The notes beneath the pieces are model-generated. The model did not search any database and was not told where the DNA came from. It was given only the letters and a program-made list of their open reading frames with translations. This document shows positions 17,926-27,528 of a stretch of 64,000 nt of DNA, one piece after another (position 1 is the stretch's first letter; each line of letters opens with the position of its first letter). The DNA is from Alistipes sp. (GTDB lineage Bacteria > Bacteroidota > Bacteroidia > Bacteroidales > Rikenellaceae): the NCBI GenBank assembly GCA_017381935.1, contig JAFOBG010000019.1, forward strand, positions 59,470 to 123,469, given 5' to 3'. A program made the translations under genes and the position numbers.

Positions 17926-19635
17926 ATGAAGAGAACTATTTTGATAATATCGGCGTTGTTCTGTTTTGTGTCGGCCTCAGCTCAGGTTTTACGAGAGGTT
18001 GAGGTTACAAAACAATATGCACCAAAACTTCCGCCGGCACGAAAACTTGAGATTACCACCAATAAGCTGGATACGGTTGCTATACGTCCGGAGATAGACT
18101 ATACTGTCTCTCCAAAATCTTTCAAGTCGGCTCTTACTGCGGAGAAGTTCCGACCTGCAACTGTAACCTATTGGGAGTATGATAGACAGTATCCGTTCTA
18201 CCTTAAGGCAGGTGTCGGTTTCCCTCTATCAAGTCAGGTCGATTTTTACGCTTCTACTCATCGTGCCGATGTAGGTTATTTGACAGGCTATGTAAATCAT
18301 CTCGGACAGTTTGCTAATATTAAAGTTGAAGATCCATTTTCTGGTAGTATCTATGATAATAACTCCCAACAGATGATTAACCGAGTGGGAGTGAATGGAG
18401 GTAAATATATCGGTCGTTATACATTTGATGGAGATATATACTATCAGTCAGATATCTATCATCGTTATCCTCAGCAGTCGGCAGAGGATATGCTGGATGA
18501 GATTAATTATGAGAATGCAGCACTCTCGTTAAAGTTCGGCGACTCATTTGCAGATTTATCTAAGGTTAACTTTTCACTCTATGCCTCAGCAGATATGTAT
18601 AATGATAAGTCTGAGCCTTATATTATGGCTTATGATGGGCGTAAACTGCAGCAGATAAGCACTAATGCTGGTGCTAAAATAGCTCGAAAAATAGGCAATA
18701 GGTGTGAACTGTCTGCATTTTTTGATTATCAGGGTTACTATGGCCTACAAGATTTGAAAGAGTATGATAATAATATTATTTCGGCAGGTTTTGTCGTTGG
18801 CTATTGCTCTGCAAAGATGTTTAATATGAAGGCCGGTTTGTCATATAGTTATGATAATCTGCCATTAGCTACAGTTGAGGCTAAGCACCATATCCTACCT
18901 TATCTATATTTAGGCCTTAATGTGAAAGATAACGGAATCTTTGTGCCGTATATAGAGGTTGATAGTAAATTTATAAATAACTCATATCAGCAGCTACAGA
19001 GAACAAATCCTTATATACTGCTTTTGGGAGACAATATTGAGGCTAAACCTAATACGGTAATTTATAATGCTCGTTTTGGCTTTACGGGTCATACTAAGAA
19101 TTGTAAGTTGGCATATCGCCTCTATGCCAATATGTCGTTTATAGATAATGCTCTGTATTGGTATAATTATAACCTCTACGGCTTCGATGCAGTTGTGGGC
19201 CGCCAGAATGTATGGTCTGTCAATGCCTCTGTAGAGTATAAGCCTATATCATCACTCTTTATGTCATTAGGCTTTAAGGGTATGGTTTATACAGATTTTG
19301 TAACGGAAGTTGATAACTGCAAACCATCTTATATGGGCGATTTGAAGATCGGATACACTCATAGAAAGTTCGCAGTCTCACTTTTGGCAACTTTAGTTGG
19401 TGATACCAAGTGGACAATGATGTATTCCGATACAGAGGCTGTAGAGCAGTTAAGTTCGGCTACAATAAGTTATCCGGCTTATGTTGATTTGGGACTTATG
19501 TTTGATTGGTATGTCTCTAAGCAATGGACGGTATTTGTGGAGGGTAAGAATTTGGCAAACGCAAATATTTATCAGTGGGCAAACTATCGTCAATATGGCA
19601 TAGCAGGTATGGTTGGCGTTAAGGTTCAGTTTTAA
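17926..19635 (+). CDS. Outer-membrane beta-barrel protein (TonB-receptor-like, no plug)
   Basis: A 569-residue protein with a signal peptide (cleavage near SASAQ). A ~70-residue proline-rich segment is followed by alternating amphipathic strands with many Tyr/Phe residues, ending in VGVKVQF, a terminal aromatic typical of outer-membrane barrels. It resembles the barrel of TonB-dependent receptors, but no plug domain or TonB box is recognisable. It is co-transcribed with the TPR protein, which may help assemble it or act with it in the periplasm (inference). Confidence 0.75.
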   Translation: MKRTILIISALFCFVSASAQVLREVEVTKQYAPKLPPARKLEITTNKLDTVAIRPEIDYTVSPKSFKSALTAEKFRPATVTYWEYDRQYPFYLKAGVGFPLSSQVDFYASTHRADVGYLTGYVNHLGQFANIKVEDPFSGSIYDNNSQQMINRVGVNGGKYIGRYTFDGDIYYQSDIYHRYPQQSAEDMLDEINYENAALSLKFGDSFADLSKVNFSLYASADMYNDKSEPYIMAYDGRKLQQISTNAGAKIARKIGNRCELSAFFDYQGYYGLQDLKEYDNNIISAGFVVGYCSAKMFNMKAGLSYSYDNLPLATVEAKHHILPYLYLGLNVKDNGIFVPYIEVDSKFINNSYQQLQRTNPYILLLGDNIEAKPNTVIYNARFGFTGHTKNCKLAYRLYANMSFIDNALYWYNYNLYGFDAVVGRQNVWSVNASVEYKPISSLFMSLGFKGMVYTDFVTEVDNCKPSYMGDLKIGYTHRKFAVSLLATLVGDTKWTMMYSDTEAVEQLSSATISYPAYVDLGLMFDWYVSKQWTVFVEGKNLANANIYQWANYRQYGIAGMVGVKVQF

Positions 19636-19637
19636 GT

Positions 19638-20147
19638 ATGGAGAGTAATAGAGTATATACTGTGGCCTTCCCGTGGAGTGCAAGAGTGTGGATTATAACT
19701 TCACTCTATTTCCTATTTGCAGTAGCGCTTATTTCGCTACTGATATATACTATGGTTGCAGGAGGTATTGTTGGAGGTATTGTGGGTCTTGTAATTGCAC
19801 TGCCGATACTATTAGGGATTGTGTTTTATTGTGAGGGTTACTCTCCTCAGCGTTTGGAGATATCATCTTCGGCTATAACAGTATTGCGTCGTTATGACTC
19901 TGTAACTATCCCAAACTCTATTATCCTTGATATTACTTCGCTTTCATCTAAAGATATGTCATGGACAGTATCGGCAGGTGGTTGTGGAGGTTTGTTTGGT
20001 TACTTCGGAACCTTCTCTAATAGGCGATTGGGACAATTTACTATGTACGCTACAACGAAAAAGAATCTGTTCTTGATTCGTACAGCAGATGGAAAGAGTG
20101 TAGTGATAAGTTGTTCGGAGCCGAAGGTGATGCAAAAAATAGTGTAG
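19638..20147 (+). CDS. PH-domain-containing membrane protein
   Basis: A 169-residue protein with two adjacent transmembrane helices (about 17-40 and 45-66), then a bacterial PH-like domain. The segment GGCGGLFGYFGTFSNRRLG followed by FTMYATTKKN is characteristic of a Bacteroidota PH-domain family. Function is unknown. It starts 2 nt after the barrel gene and ends the operon, because panC has its own promoter. Confidence 0.7.
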   Translation: MESNRVYTVAFPWSARVWIITSLYFLFAVALISLLIYTMVAGGIVGGIVGLVIALPILLGIVFYCEGYSPQRLEISSSAITVLRRYDSVTIPNSIILDITSLSSKDMSWTVSAGGCGGLFGYFGTFSNRRLGQFTMYATTKKNLFLIRTADGKSVVISCSEPKVMQKIV

Positions 20148-20151
20148 TTTT

Positions 20152-20182
20152 ATTGTCTTTTCTGAATAGTTTTATAACTTTG
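20152..20182 (+). promoter_or_regulatory. panC promoter
   Basis: ATTG (20152-20155), a 19-nt spacer, then TAACTTTG (20175-20182), 20 nt before the panC ATG. Confidence 0.65.
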
Positions 20183-20202
20183 CGACATAAAATAAGAGAA
20201 AA

Positions 20203-21039
20203 ATGAAATCATTTTCTACAGTTGCTCAATTGCAAGAAGCATTGCTTCCACTTAGAGACAAGACGATTGGCTTTGTCCCAACTATGGGAGCATTACATCA
20301 GGGCCACATCTCTCTTGTAGAGCGTGCTCGTAAAGAGTGTGATATAGTTGTGGTTAGTGTGTTTGTTAATCCGACTCAGTTTAATGATAAGAATGATTTA
20401 AAAAACTATCCTCGTACACCGGAGGCAGATGCTGCGTTACTTGAGGCGGCAGGAGTAGATTTTGTTCTATTCCCAAGTGTAGAGGAGATATATCCTGAGC
20501 CAGATACAAGAGTATTTGACTTTGGGCAGATTGATAAAGTTATGGAGGGTGCTACCCGTCCTGGCCACTTTAACGGTGTGGCACAGGTTGTAAGTCGCCT
20601 TTTTGCTATTGTAGAACCTACAAAGGCATATTTCGGCGAGAAAGATTTCCAACAGATAGCAGTCATCAGAGCTATGGTCGCTCAGTTGGGATTGACACTT
20701 GAGATTATCGATTGTCCGATTATTAGAGATGTTGATGGCCTTGCACGCTCTTCAAGAAATACACTTCTTACTCCAGAGCATCGTGTAGCAGCCCCTCATA
20801 TTTATAAGGTTCTCACTCAGGCCGTTGATAAGATGGCTGAGATGACTCCTAAACAACTTACAGAGTGGGTTGTCTCTCAGGTTGAAAGCAATCCTCTTCT
20901 TAAAGTTATCTACTTCCAAGCTGTTGATGCACTCTCTTTGCAGCAGGTTGCAAATTGGGAGGAGAGTGAGCGTATTCAGGGCTGTATTGCAGTACAGGCT
21001 GGTGAGATTCGCCTTATAGATAATATCCAACTTAAGTAG
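20203..21039 (+). CDS. panC: Pantoate--beta-alanine ligase
   Basis: A 278-residue pantothenate synthetase that condenses pantoate with beta-alanine using ATP in the coenzyme A pathway. The nucleotidyltransferase HxGH motif is MGALHQGH at 28-35. [13 protein letters not shown] and the KMSKS-equivalent RSSRN segment are present. It is followed by panD, which supplies beta-alanine, so the operon makes one substrate and uses it in the next step. Confidence 0.97.
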   Translation: MKSFSTVAQLQEALLPLRDKTIGFVPTMGALHQGHISLVERARKECDIVVVSVFVNPTQFNDKNDLKNYPRTPEADAALLEAAGVDFVLFPSVEEIYPEPDTRVFDFGQIDKVMEGATRPGHFNGVAQVVSRLFAIVEPTKAYFGEKDFQQIAVIRAMVAQLGLTLEIIDCPIIRDVDGLARSSRNTLLTPEHRVAAPHIYKVLTQAVDKMAEMTPKQLTEWVVSQVESNPLLKVIYFQAVDALSLQQVANWEESERIQGCIAVQAGEIRLIDNIQLK

Positions 21040-21062
21040 AAACGAAACTTAAATTTCAAAAG

Positions 21063-21416
21063 ATGATAATCGAGGTTCTCAAATCAAAAATTCACCGAGT
21101 AACAGTAACTCAGGCAAATGTTGATTATGTGGGCAGCATTACTATTGATAGTCTGCTCATGGAGGCGGCCAATATAATTCGTGGCGAGAAGGTACAGGTT
21201 GTAAATGTAACCAATGGTGAGCGTCTTGAGACTTATGCTATACCTGGAGAGGCAGGTAGTGGCGTAATCTGCTTAAATGGTGCAGCTGCTCATAAGGCTT
21301 CTGTAGGCGATGTGGTTATTATTATCTCCTATGCAGCAATGGAGTTTGAAGAGGCTAAGAGTTTTACTCCATGGGTTGTCTTCCCTGAAACGGTAACTAA
21401 TAAATTGGTAAAATAG
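21063..21416 (+). CDS. panD: Aspartate 1-decarboxylase
   Basis: A 117-residue proenzyme that self-cleaves at Gly24-Ser25 (YVGSITID) to create the pyruvoyl cofactor and decarboxylates aspartate to beta-alanine. The position of the cleavage site matches E. coli PanD. It lies 23 nt after panC and 1 nt before the DUF456 gene. Confidence 0.97.
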   Translation: MIIEVLKSKIHRVTVTQANVDYVGSITIDSLLMEAANIIRGEKVQVVNVTNGERLETYAIPGEAGSGVICLNGAAAHKASVGDVVIIISYAAMEFEEAKSFTPWVVFPETVTNKLVK

Positions 21417-21417
21417 T

Positions 21418-21930
21418 ATGGATATATTACTCTCTGTACTTGCAGTGCTATTTATAATTATAGGTATTATCGGCTGTATAGTGCCGATACTGCCAGGTGT
21501 GGCGCTTGCTTATGGAGGGTTGCTGTGTTGCTACTTTTGCTCTTTTTCGCAGATTACAACAACAGCTGTATGGGTATATCTTATTCTTACTATAATAGTA
21601 TCAATTGCAGACTATATCCTTCCTGCATATATGACAAAGCTATCTGGTGGTAGTAAGGCTGGTGAGCGAGGTGCTACAGCCGGTCTTATTGTAGGAATGG
21701 TTATGGGTAGTATTGTGGGCGCAATTATAGGCCCATTTTTAGGCGCAATAGCAGGTGAACTGATTGCAGATCCTTCAGATACAAAGCGAGCCTTTAAATC
21801 GGGTATGGGCTCATTCTTCTCCTTTATCGTAGGCACGGGTATAAAGGTTATACTGAGCTTTATAATGTTGCTTGCAGTCTTTAAGGATATATATCCTGTA
21901 GTTAAGGATTGGGTTGTAAATCTATTCTAA
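21418..21930 (+). CDS. DUF456 membrane protein
   Basis: A 170-residue, very hydrophobic, glycine-rich protein with about four membrane segments. GCIVPILPG near the N terminus and the AGERGATAGLIVGMVMG segment are typical of DUF456 (PF04306). Function is unknown. It is the third gene of the panC-panD transcript and its stop lies 11 nt before the M16 start. Confidence 0.85.
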   Translation: MDILLSVLAVLFIIIGIIGCIVPILPGVALAYGGLLCCYFCSFSQITTTAVWVYLILTIIVSIADYILPAYMTKLSGGSKAGERGATAGLIVGMVMGSIVGAIIGPFLGAIAGELIADPSDTKRAFKSGMGSFFSFIVGTGIKVILSFIMLLAVFKDIYPVVKDWVVNLF

Positions 21931-21941
21931 ATAATATCGTT

Positions 21942-24845
21942 ATGAAACAGTTAAGGTTAATTTTGATGGCGGTGGCAATTTTTACACTGTCGTCTTGTTC
22001 GGAGTATAGTTACCAGAAGGTAGCTGACGACCCTATGAATGTTCGTATCTATACTCTTGATAATGGTCTGAAGGTATATTTGTCTGTAAATAAGGAGCAA
22101 CCGAGAATTCAGACCATGATTGCCGTACGTGTAGGAGCAAAGAATGATCCGGCAGAGACTACCGGTCTTGCGCACTACTTTGAACATCTTATGTTTAAGG
22201 GTACAGATAAGTTTGGAACAAGCGACTATCAGTCAGAAAAGCCGTTGCTTGATGAGATTGAGCGACTCTTTGAACTCTATCGTACTACTACAGACGAGAA
22301 GGAACGTAAAAAGATCTATGCCGAGATTGATAACGTCTCTCAGCAGGCCTCAAAGCTATCTATACCTAATGAGTATGATAAACTTATTCAGAGTATAGGT
22401 GGCGATGGATGTAACGCTTGGACCTCTTATGATGAGACCAGCTATATGTCCGAAATTCCGTCAAATCAGATTGAAAATTGGGCAAAGGTTGAGTCAGAGC
22501 GCTTTAAGAATGCCGTTATTCGAGGTTTTCATACAGAGCTTGAGACTGTATATGAGGAGTATAACATGAGCCTTACTCGTGATAATAATAAGGTTATTGA
22601 GAAGTTTCTTAACTTAATGATGCCTAATCATCCATACGGTCAGCACTCTGTTTTGGGTAAGCAGGAGCATCTAAAGAATCCGTCAATTACAAATATCAAG
22701 AACTACTATAATACTTACTATGTGCCAAATAACATGGCAGTATGTATGTCGGGTGATTTTGATCCGGATGAGGTTATAAAGATTATTGATAACTACTTTG
22801 GCGATATGACTCCAAATGAGCAGTTGCCACAAAGCGTTGAGGGAGAGATTACTCCTGTTACAGAGCCTCGTCGAGCTGAGGTGTGGGGCTTAGAGAGTGA
22901 GATGCTCTTTGCTGGTTGGCTTACAGGTTCTGCAACAAGTGATGATGCTTTGATGCTCGATATAGTACCTTCTATTTTGAGCAATTCTTACTGCGGTATT
23001 ATCGACCAAAACCTTATTCAGACCCAGAAGGTTCTCTATGCAGGTGCATCGGGCGACCAACTTTCGGATGCAGGCTTTATGATGCTTATGGGTATGCCAA
23101 AAGAGGGCCAGACTCTTGAACAGGTAGAAACGTTACTGCTTGAGCAGGTCGAGACTCTGAAACGTGGTGAGTTTGACGAGAGTATCCTCAATGCAATTAT
23201 TTCCAACTATAAGCGAGATTTGATGGTCTCCTATGAGAGCAATTTTGATCGTTGCTACTCTATGGTACTCTCATTTATCAATGGCAATAGTTGGGAGGAG
23301 GTTGTAACAACTCTTGACCGTGTAGGTAAACTTACAAAGGCTGATGTGGTTGCATGGGCAAATGAGAAATTGACAGCTCAGGGCCTTGTAACTGTCTATA
23401 AGCATCAGGGTGAGGATAAAAATCAGAAGAAGATAGACAAACCGCAGATTACACCGATTGCCACTAATCGTGATACACAGTCCGAGTTTCTTGCACAAGT
23501 TGCTTCAAGTCAGGTAGAGCCTATTGCTCCTCGTTTTACCGATTATGAGCGTGATATGGATATCTTTACCCTTGATAATGGTCTTGAGGTGCTCTATAAG
23601 CAGAATGAACTTAATGAGCGATTTGAGCTTGTGTATCTCTACGATTTTGGTATTGATACAGACCCAACACTCTCTATTGCGAGGGACTATATGACTATGC
23701 TTGGGACAGATTGTAAGAGCCTTGCATCAATTATGCGTGAGCAATATGAGCTTGCATGTGATATATCTCTTTCTCCGTCAAAAACTAACTTCTATGTAAC
23801 TATCTCCGGTATTGCAGAGAATATGCCTGCAGCTATGGCGCTTGCTGAGGATTATATGACCAATGTTAAGGGAGATGAGGATGTGCTTGTCGAGGTCAAA
23901 AATGATTTGATTAAGGAACGTACAAATAGTAAGACCAACCAGCGTGCAAACTATAGTGCTCTGCAGCGTTACGTTGTCTATGGTAGCGACTATGTTGCCC
24001 GCACAACCCTTACAAATGAGCAACTTATGGCCCTTGAGTCAGAGACTCTGCTCGATAAGATTCGTGGTCTGAAGAACTATCAGCACCGTATCCTTTACTA
24101 TGGTCCTATGAGTAAGCGTGAACTTGCAAAGCAGCTCAATGCCTCTCACGTTGTGTCTGAGAATCTGATACCTGTAGAGTATAAGAGCACTCCGAATGTT
24201 GAGGTTACAGAGCCAAAGGTTGTCTTTGCGCAGTATGATGCAAAGCAGATATACTATATGCAGTACGCCTGTGGTGGAGATATGTTCGATGTAAAGCTCG
24301 ACTCTGTTACCCGCCTATATAACGAGTACTTCAGCGGAGGTATGAATGCAATTGTTTTTCAAGAGATGCGTGAGGCTCGCGGTCTTGCATACTCCTCTTA
24401 CGCATACCTCGGTCAGGGCGCAACTTGTAACGAGCCGTACTATTTCCACGCCTTTATTGCAACCCAGAATGATAAGATGCAGCAGGCTATCGAGGCTTTT
24501 GATGAGATTATTGAGAATATGCCGCAGTCTGAGGCAGCCTTTGAACTGACAAAGCAGGGCCTGCTGACAGGTATGGCTACAGGTCGAACAACTAAGATGG
24601 ATGTGCTGTGGAAGTATATCGGCGATATGCACTTCGGAATTACCGACTTCAACCGTACTGAGGCAGTCTATAACGGTGTTAAGACTATGACTCTTGCAGA
24701 TGTGGTAGAGTTCCAGCAGAGCCATATTAAGGATAATAAGTATATCTACTGCATCCTTGGCGATAAAAATGATGTTGATATGAACTACCTCAAAACACTC
24801 GGAGAGGTTGAGTTTGTTAGCCAAGAGCAGATTTTCGGCTACTAA
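21942..24845 (+). CDS. M16-family zinc peptidase lipoprotein
   Basis: A 967-residue two-half M16 peptidase (pitrilysin/PqqL type). The inverted zinc motif HYFEH is at 78-82 in the N-terminal half, with the distant Glu expected in ETVYEEYNM. The C-terminal half is the inactive M16 repeat (RGLAYSSYAY region). The N terminus has a lipoprotein signal with lipobox LSSC, placing it on the periplasmic side of a membrane. I start at the ATG at 21942, which places the signal correctly; upstream in-frame codons overlap DUF456. Such proteins degrade periplasmic peptides. Confidence 0.93.
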   Translation: MKQLRLILMAVAIFTLSSCSEYSYQKVADDPMNVRIYTLDNGLKVYLSVNKEQPRIQTMIAVRVGAKNDPAETTGLAHYFEHLMFKGTDKFGTSDYQSEKPLLDEIERLFELYRTTTDEKERKKIYAEIDNVSQQASKLSIPNEYDKLIQSIGGDGCNAWTSYDETSYMSEIPSNQIENWAKVESERFKNAVIRGFHTELETVYEEYNMSLTRDNNKVIEKFLNLMMPNHPYGQHSVLGKQEHLKNPSITNIKNYYNTYYVPNNMAVCMSGDFDPDEVIKIIDNYFGDMTPNEQLPQSVEGEITPVTEPRRAEVWGLESEMLFAGWLTGSATSDDALMLDIVPSILSNSYCGIIDQNLIQTQKVLYAGASGDQLSDAGFMMLMGMPKEGQTLEQVETLLLEQVETLKRGEFDESILNAIISNYKRDLMVSYESNFDRCYSMVLSFINGNSWEEVVTTLDRVGKLTKADVVAWANEKLTAQGLVTVYKHQGEDKNQKKIDKPQITPIATNRDTQSEFLAQVASSQVEPIAPRFTDYERDMDIFTLDNGLEVLYKQNELNERFELVYLYDFGIDTDPTLSIARDYMTMLGTDCKSLASIMREQYELACDISLSPSKTNFYVTISGIAENMPAAMALAEDYMTNVKGDEDVLVEVKNDLIKERTNSKTNQRANYSALQRYVVYGSDYVARTTLTNEQLMALESETLLDKIRGLKNYQHRILYYGPMSKRELAKQLNASHVVSENLIPVEYKSTPNVEVTEPKVVFAQYDAKQIYYMQYACGGDMFDVKLDSVTRLYNEYFSGGMNAIVFQEMREARGLAYSSYAYLGQGATCNEPYYFHAFIATQNDKMQQAIEAFDEIIENMPQSEAAFELTKQGLLTGMATGRTTKMDVLWKYIGDMHFGITDFNRTEAVYNGVKTMTLADVVEFQQSHIKDNKYIYCILGDKNDVDMNYLKTLGEVEFVSQEQIFGY

Positions 24846-24866
24846 ACAGAGTAACAATATTAATAG

Positions 24867-24892
24867 TATAGGAGCCCAATCGGGCTCCTATA
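24867..24892. terminator. Hairpin after the M16 gene
   Basis: Perfect 11-bp stem TATAGGAGCCC/GGGCTCCTATA with a 4-nt loop AATC. There is no proper T tract, so it may be a weak terminator or an mRNA-stabilising hairpin. Confidence 0.6.
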
Positions 24893-24897
24893 TTGTA

Positions 24898-25080
24898 TTA
24901 GTTAAAAAGATAGTCATCTTGAGTGCTCCCATGAGTATATTCTGCATAGTTCTCTTCTAAAGGAGTATCCTCGTAGTGAATCTCAAAGTGGTTATTACAA
25001 AAAGAAAGTGTGGAGATGTTTAGTTTATCTTTCGGAGGCTCTGGAATGTTCTTATACAATAAAATTCTCCAGATCTCCAA
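24898..25080 (-). pseudogene. Orphan reading frame without ATG, possible gene remnant
   Basis: A 60-codon minus-strand frame whose only candidate start is a TTG, with an in-frame TAG two codons upstream. The protein has a natural-looking composition (hydrophilic C terminus ending DDYLFN) and lies directly downstream of the lipoprotein gene ending at 25114. It is either a small gene with a TTG start or the 3' remnant of a decayed one. Low certainty. Confidence 0.25.
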
Positions 25081-25113
25081 ATACTATTCAAATACACAAC
25101 GCAAAAAGTTGTT

Positions 25114-25767
25114 TTATCTGAATGCTTCACCATTCTGAGAGGCAAAGATAGTCTCATCTTTGAATTTGTTTTCATACTCACTTCTTGTCTGTGCGCCTTC
25201 AATATCGCCTATATATCGGATTGTATATCCGTTAAGCGACTCTGCAGATGGTTGTAGGCCGTCCATAATAAACTCACCATAGCGGTAGTATCGTAGTTTG
25301 AGGGTGGTTTGTGCGTATGGACTTCCTGCTGCCTGATAGTCTGTATTTGTCAGCTGGATTGTCATTGCTTCATTGTCAAAACTCCATAATAGAGTGGTGT
25401 AGAGATATGGGTAGGGGATGTTGTTGTATGGCGCAGGGGCATATAGATAGCATTGCTTACAAGTGCCATCTTGATAGAATATAAGGTCGAGAAATTGACT
25501 ACCTTTGCCGTATGCAATATTTGTAAACCCACTATAAGATGTGCTCCAAACATTGCCATTGAGATAGGTAATCCAATTGTCAATCTCCCATACGCCATTT
25601 TCGATGTCGCTAATGAATTGTCGCAAGTCATCAGATGTGGCAGGGTAATCACTAATGAGCTTGTCGATGCGGTTAATCTGTTGACGAGGTGTCCAATCGT
25701 CATCGTTACAGCTTACACTTAGAAGTAGTGCTGAAATAGAGGTAAATAGAGTAAAAAATCGTCTCAT
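25114..25767 (-). CDS. Hypothetical lipoprotein with start codon in a hairpin
   Basis: A 217-residue protein with a lipoprotein signal peptide (SVSC, Cys20). The rest has about 35 aromatic residues, mostly Tyr and Trp, and no domain I recognise. It is downstream of another unknown lipoprotein gene on the same strand (78-nt gap). Its ATG at 25765-25767 is the only plausible start, because no other Met occurs before the signal peptide, yet it lies inside the 15-bp stem of a hairpin (25756-25798). Confidence 0.65.
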   Translation of the reverse strand: MRRFFTLFTSISALLLSVSCNDDDWTPRQQINRIDKLISDYPATSDDLRQFISDIENGVWEIDNWITYLNGNVWSTSYSGFTNIAYGKGSQFLDLIFYQDGTCKQCYLYAPAPYNNIPYPYLYTTLLWSFDNEAMTIQLTNTDYQAAGSPYAQTTLKLRYYRYGEFIMDGLQPSAESLNGYTIRYIGDIEGAQTRSEYENKFKDETIFASQNGEAFR

Positions 25768-25798
25768 AACATTATATTTTTTAGTTACGAGACGATTT
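25756..25798 (-). promoter_or_regulatory. Start-codon-sequestering hairpin / terminator-like leader
   Basis: On the minus strand a 15-bp stem (plus 25784-25798 with 25756-25770, a single G-U pair) encloses a 13-nt A/T loop. The ATG of the lipoprotein gene is in the 3' arm, and a run of six T (plus 25753-25758) begins within and just after the arm, as in an intrinsic terminator. Confidence 0.7.
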
Positions 25799-25845
25799 GT
25801 TACAAATTCTCAGCCAATCTTATGGCTTAAGTGTGTCAATAAATA

Positions 25846-26610
25846 TTAGTTGGAGTGTATTGCTAAATTTTTTGAGTAGCTAATTGTCTCACCTGTGTCA
25901 AGGGTAAAGGTGATGGTTATTGTGTGATTGTATATATTTTCAGGAATGGTGGTTGTAACAAAGCTAATGTCATAACCTCCAAAGATATTCCAATCTCTCT
26001 CCATTAATAGCGAGAGGTCAGATGGTGTCAGAAGATTAACTTCTTTGCGAATATATGTCTCAGGAGAGCCTGTAAATCCACGCTGTACATAATCAGAAAG
26101 CGAAGCAAACTCAGCAACAAATAGCTCGCTTAAGTCCTTTCCTGCAGTATGCTCACTATCCCAATCAGCGTTGCTGGTAATAGCAATCTTTGTTATCTGC
26201 TCGCTGAAGCAGTAGTAGTAGCAAGGACCACTCTCAAGTATCCATTCGTTACCATCTTTGTGTGTATAGTAGCGGAAAAGGGAGGTGTGAGGGTTGAAAT
26301 CACCAAACTTCTCTTGTGTGGCTTTGTAAGCTTTTGACTTGTCAGAGTATGGGTTGTCTATCAAATCGTATATTGAGCCTGTGTTGTCTCCCACAAGGCT
26401 AAGTAATAGTGTAATCTCCTCTTCACTTGCATAGGATGCTATAACATTTCGTGGGAAACCATTCTCTTTGCCAGGTCTTATAAATCTGAAATAGGCATTT
26501 ACAGTACTTCCAATCTCAAAAGTCTTATCCGTCTCTTTATATCCGTTTAGACCATTTACGCAACTTATAGTTGTAAAAGTAATGGCGATGATAATCAATA
26601 ATTTTTTCAT
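25846..26610 (-). CDS. Hypothetical lipoprotein
   Basis: A 254-residue protein with a lipoprotein signal (TISC, Cys17). After that there is a mostly beta-rich extracytoplasmic region; the last ~50 residues (TTTIPENIYNHTITITFTL) look like an Ig-type strand pattern. I do not recognise the family. A TATATTTG -7 box (plus 26632-26639) precedes it. The downstream gene on the same strand is a second unknown lipoprotein, so they may be functionally paired. Confidence 0.65.
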   Translation of the reverse strand: MKKLLIIIAITFTTISCVNGLNGYKETDKTFEIGSTVNAYFRFIRPGKENGFPRNVIASYASEEEITLLLSLVGDNTGSIYDLIDNPYSDKSKAYKATQEKFGDFNPHTSLFRYYTHKDGNEWILESGPCYYYCFSEQITKIAITSNADWDSEHTAGKDLSELFVAEFASLSDYVQRGFTGSPETYIRKEVNLLTPSDLSLLMERDWNIFGGYDISFVTTTIPENIYNHTITITFTLDTGETISYSKNLAIHSN

Positions 26611-26631
26611 AATCTTCTAATTTTTAGGATG

Positions 26632-26639
26632 CAAATATA
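26632..26639 (-). promoter_or_regulatory. -7 box of the 25.8-26.6 kb lipoprotein gene
   Basis: CAAATATA on the plus strand, that is TATATTTG on the minus strand, 21 nt before the ATG. Confidence 0.5.
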
Positions 26640-26770
26640 GCAATATTTGTATGGATATGCTATTTTTTATATCTCTTTTTGTGGCATAGGGGGTTGACTA
26701 AAAATGAAAGATGGATAAAAAAGATACTGTTTGTTAAAAAATTGCTATCTTTACATCAAATTCTATAATT

Positions 26771-27517
26771 ATGAAGAAAGTATTTTTTATACTATTTACA
26801 CTTGTAACTCTTCAAGTATCTGCTCAAACTGCTAATGTAGTGGTGCGGCCAGACTCTTTGACAACTGTTGTTCGCTCTATATCAACACCTAAAACAGAGT
26901 GGCTATCTCCATTCTCAAAAGTTGTTGTGGATGGTGCTATAAAGATAACCTTTAAGAGAGTAGAGACAGACGAACAACTCAAGATTGTCTATGATACCAA
27001 GGGTGATAGCTCTTCTCGCTTTCGTGCAGGTGTTGATAAAAATGGTATTTTGCAGATTATAGAGCGCACAGACTTAAAGCCTGCAGTTATTCCTACTGAG
27101 GTTACGGTCTATTATAAGGAGTTCGACAATATCTCGATAAATCATGCCACAGCTACCTTTGAGGGGGTGTTGGAGTGCCGTTTGTTGGATATGGTTGTTA
27201 AAGGCGGTGCTACGGTAATGATTAATATTAAGGCGTTAGATACGCTGATAGAGTGTACAGGTAAGAGTCGCTTAAAGATTGGGGGAGAGTGTCGCTATTT
27301 TAGCCTGGCTATCTCTACAGCCAAGATGGAGGGTTTCGGCCTAAAGACTGTATCTTCTAATATAGAGGCTTCTCATGAAGCTGTGGTTAATATCTCAGTT
27401 TCAGAGCGATTGGAGGCTGTAACATCGACCTCGGCAAAGATACTATACAAGGGTAGGCCTATGATTATACGTAATCGTAACACCCTTTTTGGTGGCGAGA
27501 TATTAGTGGTTGAGTAA
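26771..27517 (+). CDS. GIN-domain (DUF2807) exported protein
   Basis: A 248-residue protein with a signal peptide (cleavage near VSAQ) and the head-GIN domain (PF10988): repeating short beta-strands of the form FDNISINHAT, LDMVVKGGATVMINI, LIECTGKSRLKIGG. The fold is a beta-helix-like stack. The Pfam name 'auto-transporter adhesin head' is historical; no transporter domain exists here, and the role is unknown. The AddB-like nuclease gene follows 11 nt later. Confidence 0.8.
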   Translation: MKKVFFILFTLVTLQVSAQTANVVVRPDSLTTVVRSISTPKTEWLSPFSKVVVDGAIKITFKRVETDEQLKIVYDTKGDSSSRFRAGVDKNGILQIIERTDLKPAVIPTEVTVYYKEFDNISINHATATFEGVLECRLLDMVVKGGATVMINIKALDTLIECTGKSRLKIGGECRYFSLAISTAKMEGFGLKTVSSNIEASHEAVVNISVSERLEAVTSTSAKILYKGRPMIIRNRNTLFGGEILVVE

Positions 27518-27528
27518 TTTTATTGATA

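Noticed and set aside
24315-24857. Minus-strand 180-codon frame inside the M16 gene
   Set aside because: It is antisense to the conserved C-terminal M16 half; Cys/Leu-rich composition is typical of shadow frames.
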